A DNA stretch of 64,000 bases, taken from contig VZTI01003252.1 in NCBI GenBank assembly GCA_013397865.1, forward strand, positions 100,149 through 164,148, in the 5' to 3' direction. Below the pieces are notes generated by a model that made no database searches, was not told the DNA's origin, and saw only the letters and a program-made list of their open reading frames with translations. This document shows positions 58,322 through 64,000 of this stretch, piece by piece (the first letter of the stretch is position 1; the number at the start of each line of letters is the position of its first letter). The translations under genes and the position numbers were made by a program. The stretch is from Struthidea cinerea (Eukaryota; Chordata; Aves; Passeriformes; Corcoracidae).

Positions 58322-60629
58322 ATCAGGACATGGAACTTAGTGGCAGGCAGCCTTTGAATACGTCCCCCTACCTCAATATTCCTCCTATTCTTTCCTCTCA
58401 GTTTTGATAAGAAGCTGTGGAGTATAACATTGCAAGTCTGCAAATACCTACTCAGAATCTTTTTTAACTTCCCTAATAAGATAACCATTTCTCTGGTGCT
58501 ATAATTAGCTGATTTTCCTCCATAGGCCAGCTGTGCTGATGGCGTTGTTCTTTGTGCTAGCACTTTTGAGCAATACCCAAGCAATGTCTTTCCATTAAGA
58601 CTCTACTGCCCCAAATCCAATTCTTTCCCAGAAAACTGGAGGACTTTAGAGGAGAAACATAGGTCAGTAGGTAATTTAAAATCCATTTGTGCAACTTAAA
58701 TTGTATGGAAACTTAAAAGTCAATAAATTAATGGCATTCACAGGTCAATTTTTAAACAGAAACTGGTATTGACCTATTCCTATGGTCATTGGCTATACAT
58801 ACAATAAAGAGTAACAGGTACAACAGCACTTGAAAAATGACAGTGTGTTTATCTCTTTATGTAATGCAAATGTAATAACTTACCCAAAATGATTGATTAG
58901 CATGATGGAGCCTAGAGTGGGTGTCTAATAGATGATGGATATATAAAATTTGAAACTGAGAACAATTTTCATGTTCATTTAACTTTTTCTTTAAAGTGTT
59001 TAAAATGACTATTAAAAACTAAATCGGGGGAATTGTCAGGACTTGGTTGAATGATGCTCACTCAACACAGATTATCTGTCACTGGGCTACAGGTTATTTG
59101 TTGAACTAATGATCTAAAACATGAGCTAATCAAAAATAATGTAAACTCAAAAGCGATCATAAAAGAAGCTGATAGGAGTATGACAGACAAACCACTCTGT
59201 GGGAACAAAATAAGCATGACCAATGTGTACTAGGCATCAAGGGGGCTTGGCAGCACAATTTGTCATTGGATTTCTGTTTCCCACAGATATTCATAATTAA
59301 TGGTAAGCCATTTTCTGCTCCTTGAGTCTCTGGATAGCAAGTAAAAGCTCAGATAAAATCTTCAAATTAAATAGAATTGGATTTAGCCACTACAAATCAT
59401 ATTTAAGAGGATATAATCATCATTGCTCTGTTCCTGTTGCAGTTGGTGATGCCACTGGAGCAGCAAAAGTGCCAGTAGGATATAGCAGGCACACAAACCG
59501 ATGGAAGAAAGCAATCACTTCTCCAAGCTTCCCGTTGCACGTCCCATAAACCAGCAGTCTGCTGCTACTGCCCCCCTTTCTCCATGGCCTATCCAGGGAG
59601 GCTGGCAGGACCACTCTGAAATGTAGGAGTGGCAGGGTTTTCTTTGGCTGAGGAAAGAGGCAGATAAGGATAAGGACTGAGGTCTCAGGGGCCGGCAGAC
59701 AGACACCATTTCTGTAATAGGGTGAAGTCTTCCCACTCCTTCTCAGGCCCAAGGTCAGGCACTGCAGTCTTGGGGACCGTAAGCAACCCAGAAATGAGGT
59801 TCAATCCATGTGGACCTTGACACTAAAGGTTCCAGACAGATATCGCTCAAGGCCCACTGCATATATTCATGTCAGAAAAAAAGTAAACAAATGGCATCTC
59901 CGAATAGCTTAGGAGTCTGAAAATCACTGTTTTCCTTTATCTGAGTCAGTTCTTGATAAACTAGGTGAGCCCTAGCAACCAGTAATACTCAGAGGACACT
60001 TGCAAATTACTTTGTTGAACAGATCTGTTAATGCATAATTGAGTAGATCAATTATCTTTTCTTGTTTGACCTTTTGTGGCAAAATTGCCTGTTTTTTCAT
60101 TGATACTTCGGGGTTTTTTTCCATAAAATTTCTCAAAATGGATCATAAATCCTCCACTTTAGCTGGCTGCAGAATGAACAAAACATGTCCATTTTTCTGG
60201 GAAAACAGCACTAGAAAATCACTTCTAGGGGGGTATGGAGAAAAAAATAAATATTTCAATATCTTTTGAACTTCATTTTCCCACCTTTTACACTTTAAAT
60301 TTTCTTTTGAGGTTTTTTTCAATCATGCTTATGTCATTACTTGGACAAGAATCTCAATAAAATTGTACCTTATAATTTGGTTTTCAAAGGCAATACTTCT
60401 CAAAAAATTCTTTGTCAGATGAGGTTCTTAACTGGCAGAAAGGATAGATATCAACAGATTTCTAAAAACATTTGATCTAATACTTTTTGCTTAAAATAAT
60501 AGCATTACATGAAATAAAATGTAACCTTTTGTAAATGGATAGTTAAACTGAGTGAATGATACATATGAAATTACAGGATTAATGGAAAAAAATCACCTCC
60601 CAAAAGGATTGTCAACAGTCAAATCACCC
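58322..60629. other. Single-copy sequence, nothing recognised
   Basis: AT-rich. Overlapping short frames at 59420-59752 (-) lie in a GC-richer patch, without domain hallmarks. Confidence 0.45.
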
Positions 60630-60745
60630 AAAGACCTGCTTTTAGCTTGGTGCTTTTTAATATTCTCACCTATGACATGGGAGAAAGCATGAATTATTGC
60701 TGGTACTGTTTTCAGATGGCACAAACATTAACAGATTGGGAAATA
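60630..60745 (+). mobile_element. Very old CR1/L3-like reverse-transcriptase relic
   Basis: A short stretch keeps the spacing of the LINE RT palm. GTGCTTTTTAATATTCTCAC (from 60650) encodes VLFNILTYD, matching VLFNIFIND. About 57 bp later, in a shifted frame, TTTTCAGATGGCACAAAC (from 60709) encodes FSDGTN where intact elements have FADDTK. The upstream CCTGCTTTTAGCTTGG matches the CCTGTCCTTGGCCCA-type segment. The alignment by eye is weak but has two anchors at the right distance. Flanking parts up to about 60950 may also belong. Confidence 0.45.
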
Positions 60746-62502
60746 ATTAAAAGCAGAAGTCAATTCTATGGGATGATTTGTATCTCTTGTTATTTTGGGT
60801 CCACATAGGGGGAAATCTTCCATGAAGACGAGTTGAGGGCCTATGAAAACCTCTATTGTGCTCAAATCTAGGTATCAAAGCCATAGAAAAGCTTTGAGGA
60901 CTTGAGTAAATCTGTCTTGAAAGTAAGACTGTATTGGATGCAATAAATATGGTGTGGAATATACACTGAGCAATAAAGGGAAAACACAATGTTGAATAAT
61001 TGCCTGTAAGTGAACACAGTTTGTTTTAATCCACTGAATGAGACAGACATCCTGTGAAGAACTAGTTTGTTCCTTTACCATGACTTTATGGTTTAAACCT
61101 ATCATATATGGTAAATTATGAAAGAATTCATGTCTGCATATCCTTCTGAATAATACCATAGCTCTCTCTGACTAACAAAGCTTAAAACACTGATTCATCA
61201 CATGTATTTGTACCACTGTCATGGGCTAGTAAGTATGTCTCAGTAGTCTACTTTACCAAACTACAGGTATAGATCCAAATCTGAAACTTGAAGTTCATTA
61301 TTCTTTACTGTTCTGCATAAAACATTTTGATCTTTTACTCACAAGAAGGAAACCACTGCATTTGACATAGATAAGTGGCCTCGGCATGCTAAGCAAATCA
61401 GTCATGAACGCTACATCCACTGAAAATTACTGGCTGAGTTAGTAGGTGGATATTTGCAACAACGGTATTGATTCAAGCAAAGTATGTCTGGTTTCCAACT
61501 GATTCATTAGTCAACAACTGTGATGAAAATATAAACGCTATAAATTAAAATATTATCTAATAGAATAGCATGCCTGCATATTTGCAGATTTCTTTCTGCA
61601 CCCAGACCCCTGCTTCCTCAGTAGGGAGAAGCTGTTTTTTCTGAAGCAATAAAACTTATCATAACCAATTTCTGAATTATATGAATCATAAGGAAGTGAA
61701 AGCTATGCTGAGATTTCAAGAAGAGAGAAGGAAAAAAAATTTACCTAAGCCCCTTTAACAGGAGCAAAATACAGGTGCTAATGTTGAAGATTTGATTCAC
61801 CTTTATTTTTTAGATAAATCTTGCATTTAAAGTTTTCTTCACAGACTACCATTGTCAGAAAGAAAAGGAATAACCTGATCAAGCAGAAGAAGTGACCCTT
61901 ATTGAATTCGAATGAGTTTCAGGAGCAGGTTATAAAGAAACAAATAGAAATATGCCAGGAAGTTAAGTTGAGAGACTTAGATTATCTCTTTGTGTCATCT
62001 CGTGTATCCAAAGTATACAAGAGACATGACTGATCTGGAAAGATATTTGAAATGTATCATTCATTGCATGATCTGGGATGCTAATTTTTATCTGTCTCTG
62101 CCCTGCTCTCAGCGAAACATCTAAGAGTAAAATTTACTCGCATTTGTTCAACACCAGAGATGCTTTTATGCTAGGCAGCACAGAGGAAAGTAAATAGATG
62201 AAACTCCAGAGAGGATGAGGCATGGATTTATAGAAAGCCACATAGAATTCATCAGTTTACTTTGAAACCTCACATTGTTAAAAAAAATTGAGGCAACAGG
62301 TACCTCTATTACTAATTCACACTTAAAAACTACCTTGCTATTCCAAAATGGTTCCTTGTGATACATGGATTGATACTGCTTATCGGTGTCATTAAAAAAA
62401 GAAAAAAAAAAGTGCTTGGCTTCCTCCAGGTCCCAAAAGGAAGGGGATAAGGACAATATTTTCCTTGTGACTGTCAAGTGCACAAAGAACCCCAAAGCAA
62501 CT
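60746..62502. other. Single-copy sequence, nothing recognised
   Basis: AT-rich, with only short anonymous frames on both strands. Confidence 0.45.
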
Positions 62503-62590
62503 CAGCTGAAAACCAAAAAAATAAACCAACCAAACAAAACCGAAACCAACAAACCAACCAAACAAACCCAAACAAACCCAAACCCACAGA
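62503..62590. repeat. A/C-rich degenerate AAACC/AAACCC repeat
   Basis: The plus strand has repeated ACCAACCAAACAAA and AAACAAACCCAAAC units. The minus strand therefore has TTTGGG units, but only three GGG runs, short of a standard four-run quadruplex motif. It explains the odd tryptophan/glycine/phenylalanine-rich minus-strand frame. Confidence 0.8.
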
Positions 62591-63908
62591 AAACTTCTGT
62601 GCATGAGTGTGGTTTGTGCCATTGTGGCACAAATGTCTCTGCCCAAGGGGGAAGAATGGGAAATCTCCAAGAGATGTGCAGGCAGTATCCCTGAAAACTC
62701 TCAGGCTATTGGTAAAAGCTCAGTTAGAAATCTTGTGCTCATAATGGGTTTGAAATCTGATGTTACATAAATGTTTACTGCTTGTTGTCAGCTTTGCTAA
62801 ACGTTGTTGATGAAGGAGGGCTGAGAAAACTGCCCCTGGCAGGTGCTGCTTGGGGAAAGCAAAGGTGTGTGTTGGAAGCAGAAAAGGAATTGAAATGGCA
62901 AATACAAGCAGATCACCATCGAGGGGTTTGACTAAGAGACATCACAGAGCTCCATAAATGCCGTTAAAAATTTAGCTCAAAGTGTCTAAACCATTTTAAA
63001 ATGGCCCTCTGTCACTCAAGATCTAGATTGAGGGATTTTTGTGGTTTTGGAGTGTTGTTACAATCACGTCCTGGAAGCAAGCTTAAGCCAACCATCCTAG
63101 TAGGCAAGGGCTTAGAAAATCTGTATAGAATGAAAGCACTCACAGATGAAAACACCAGTACACACTGAGGCAAGGAAGTGCTTCAGTGTCATTGTCCATG
63201 CAGGTCTGTTCAGCTCCTTAGACAAGCATTGCTGTGTGTATGTTTTCTTCCTCTCCACTGAATGCATCACAATTGGGTTAAAGCATCATGTTTTGACAAA
63301 CAAGCTCAGCAGAACAGGAAATTATTGCCCTCTGTACAACATTAAATTACTGACATCAGATGCTGTAAATATGGTAGTGCCACAATAAAGCTACCTTAGC
63401 TACCTCAGGTGGTGAGGATGCTCTTAATCCTTGCAAAACTAGAGAGAAAGAGGTCAACTCTTTAACAGTAAGAGAAATGTGAGAGGTGCATCATAAGATA
63501 GGTATATTTACAAAATTTCAGGAAGCAAAGAACAGAAAATTTGTTTCAGATTTTCTATTCTTTGTCTTCTTTGCCCTTATTTTTTTGGCACATTCATCTA
63601 TGGCATTGGGCAGTAAAGTAAATGAACATTCATTATGTCTATCAAAGTTAAAACACTGTATAATAAAATGACCTATAAAACTCTCCTTATCCCTTTATAT
63701 TGATCACTGTATTTTTTTCTCTCATTGATGAACAACATGTTAATTATCTATTGATTTTCATCATCAAAGTATAAGTGTATATAATTTGCTTTTTTACATA
63801 CATATATGCAGGGCTATCTCTCTGATTAAATATTACCTAGAGTTTATTACATTTATCCCCTTTTTTTTTCCCTTTGAAAATGTCCTGATCCAATTTGAAC
63901 AAGGGTTG
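62591..63908. other. Single-copy sequence, nothing recognised
   Basis: Only short frames are seen, with no repeat family. Confidence 0.45.
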
Positions 63909-63925
63909 GTTTGTGTGTGTGTGTC
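63909..63925. repeat. Short TG run
   Basis: GTTTGTGTGTGTGTGTG, a simple dinucleotide repeat. Confidence 0.75.
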
Positions 63926-63950
63926 CTCACCCCCACCTCTCAAAAAAACC

Positions 63951-64000
63951 CCACAACAACCCACTAAAAAAAAAAAAAAAAAACAAAACAACAAAACCTA
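63951..64000. repeat. A-rich low-complexity tract at window edge
   Basis: CCACAACAACCCACTA is followed by an A-run of about 18 and CAAAACAACAAAACC. It continues beyond the window. It resembles the other A/C-rich tracts and has no recognisable element attached. Confidence 0.7.

Noticed and set aside
62392..62670. Tryptophan/glycine/phenylalanine-rich minus-strand frame, and a possible G-quadruplex
   Set aside because: It translates the A/C-rich repeat. Only three GGG runs are present, one fewer than the usual motif needs.

Overview
The window looks like vertebrate nuclear DNA, almost certainly from a bird. Every recognisable mobile element belongs to the CR1 LINE family. Several copies end in the avian-type CR1 3' terminus, with ATTCTATGA-like repeats and no poly(A) tail. 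I see no SINE, no retroviral LTR pair and no bacterial-style gene packing. Reading frames are short and scattered, and AT-rich single-copy sequence dominates. It reads as an intergenic or intronic, gene-poor segment, with roughly 8% recognisable CR1 by my estimate.

Layout. 1-972 is a plus-strand CR1 reverse-transcriptase fragment that runs in from the left edge and has lost its 3' end. 973-16540 is single-copy sequence with a 72-bp tandem duplication (1754-1895, containing the only N I noticed), short hairpins and two weak exon-like islands. 16541-16695 and 31361-31505 are minus-strand CR1 3' tails. Between them lie two foldback palindromes, at 21052-21085 and 26830-26874. 33109-33312 is a 200-bp pyrimidine tract. 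36899-37175 is a plus-strand CR1 tail. 38205-40790 is the most informative locus. It is an unusually 5'-complete minus-strand CR1, with the ORF1 SGNH-esterase C-terminus, the APE-type endonuclease and the start of RT. A plus-strand CR1 tail (39835-40278) is inserted into it between 5-bp target duplications, and that insert itself carries a perfect 20-bp snap-back palindrome. 40791-56674 is single-copy sequence with three exon-like islands. 57500-58321 is a plus-strand CR1 3' end, and 60630-60745 is a very decayed CR1-like RT relic. The right edge is A/C-rich simple sequence.

Genes. No open reading frame outside CR1 could be assigned to a known protein family. Five plus-strand islands have splice-like borders and an open frame. 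Most of their phases do not chain, so they are offered only as candidates. No tRNA, rRNA, snRNA or CRISPR was found. Nothing here supports a new multi-gene system. The points most worth a second look are the nested CR1 locus and the foldback palindromes.
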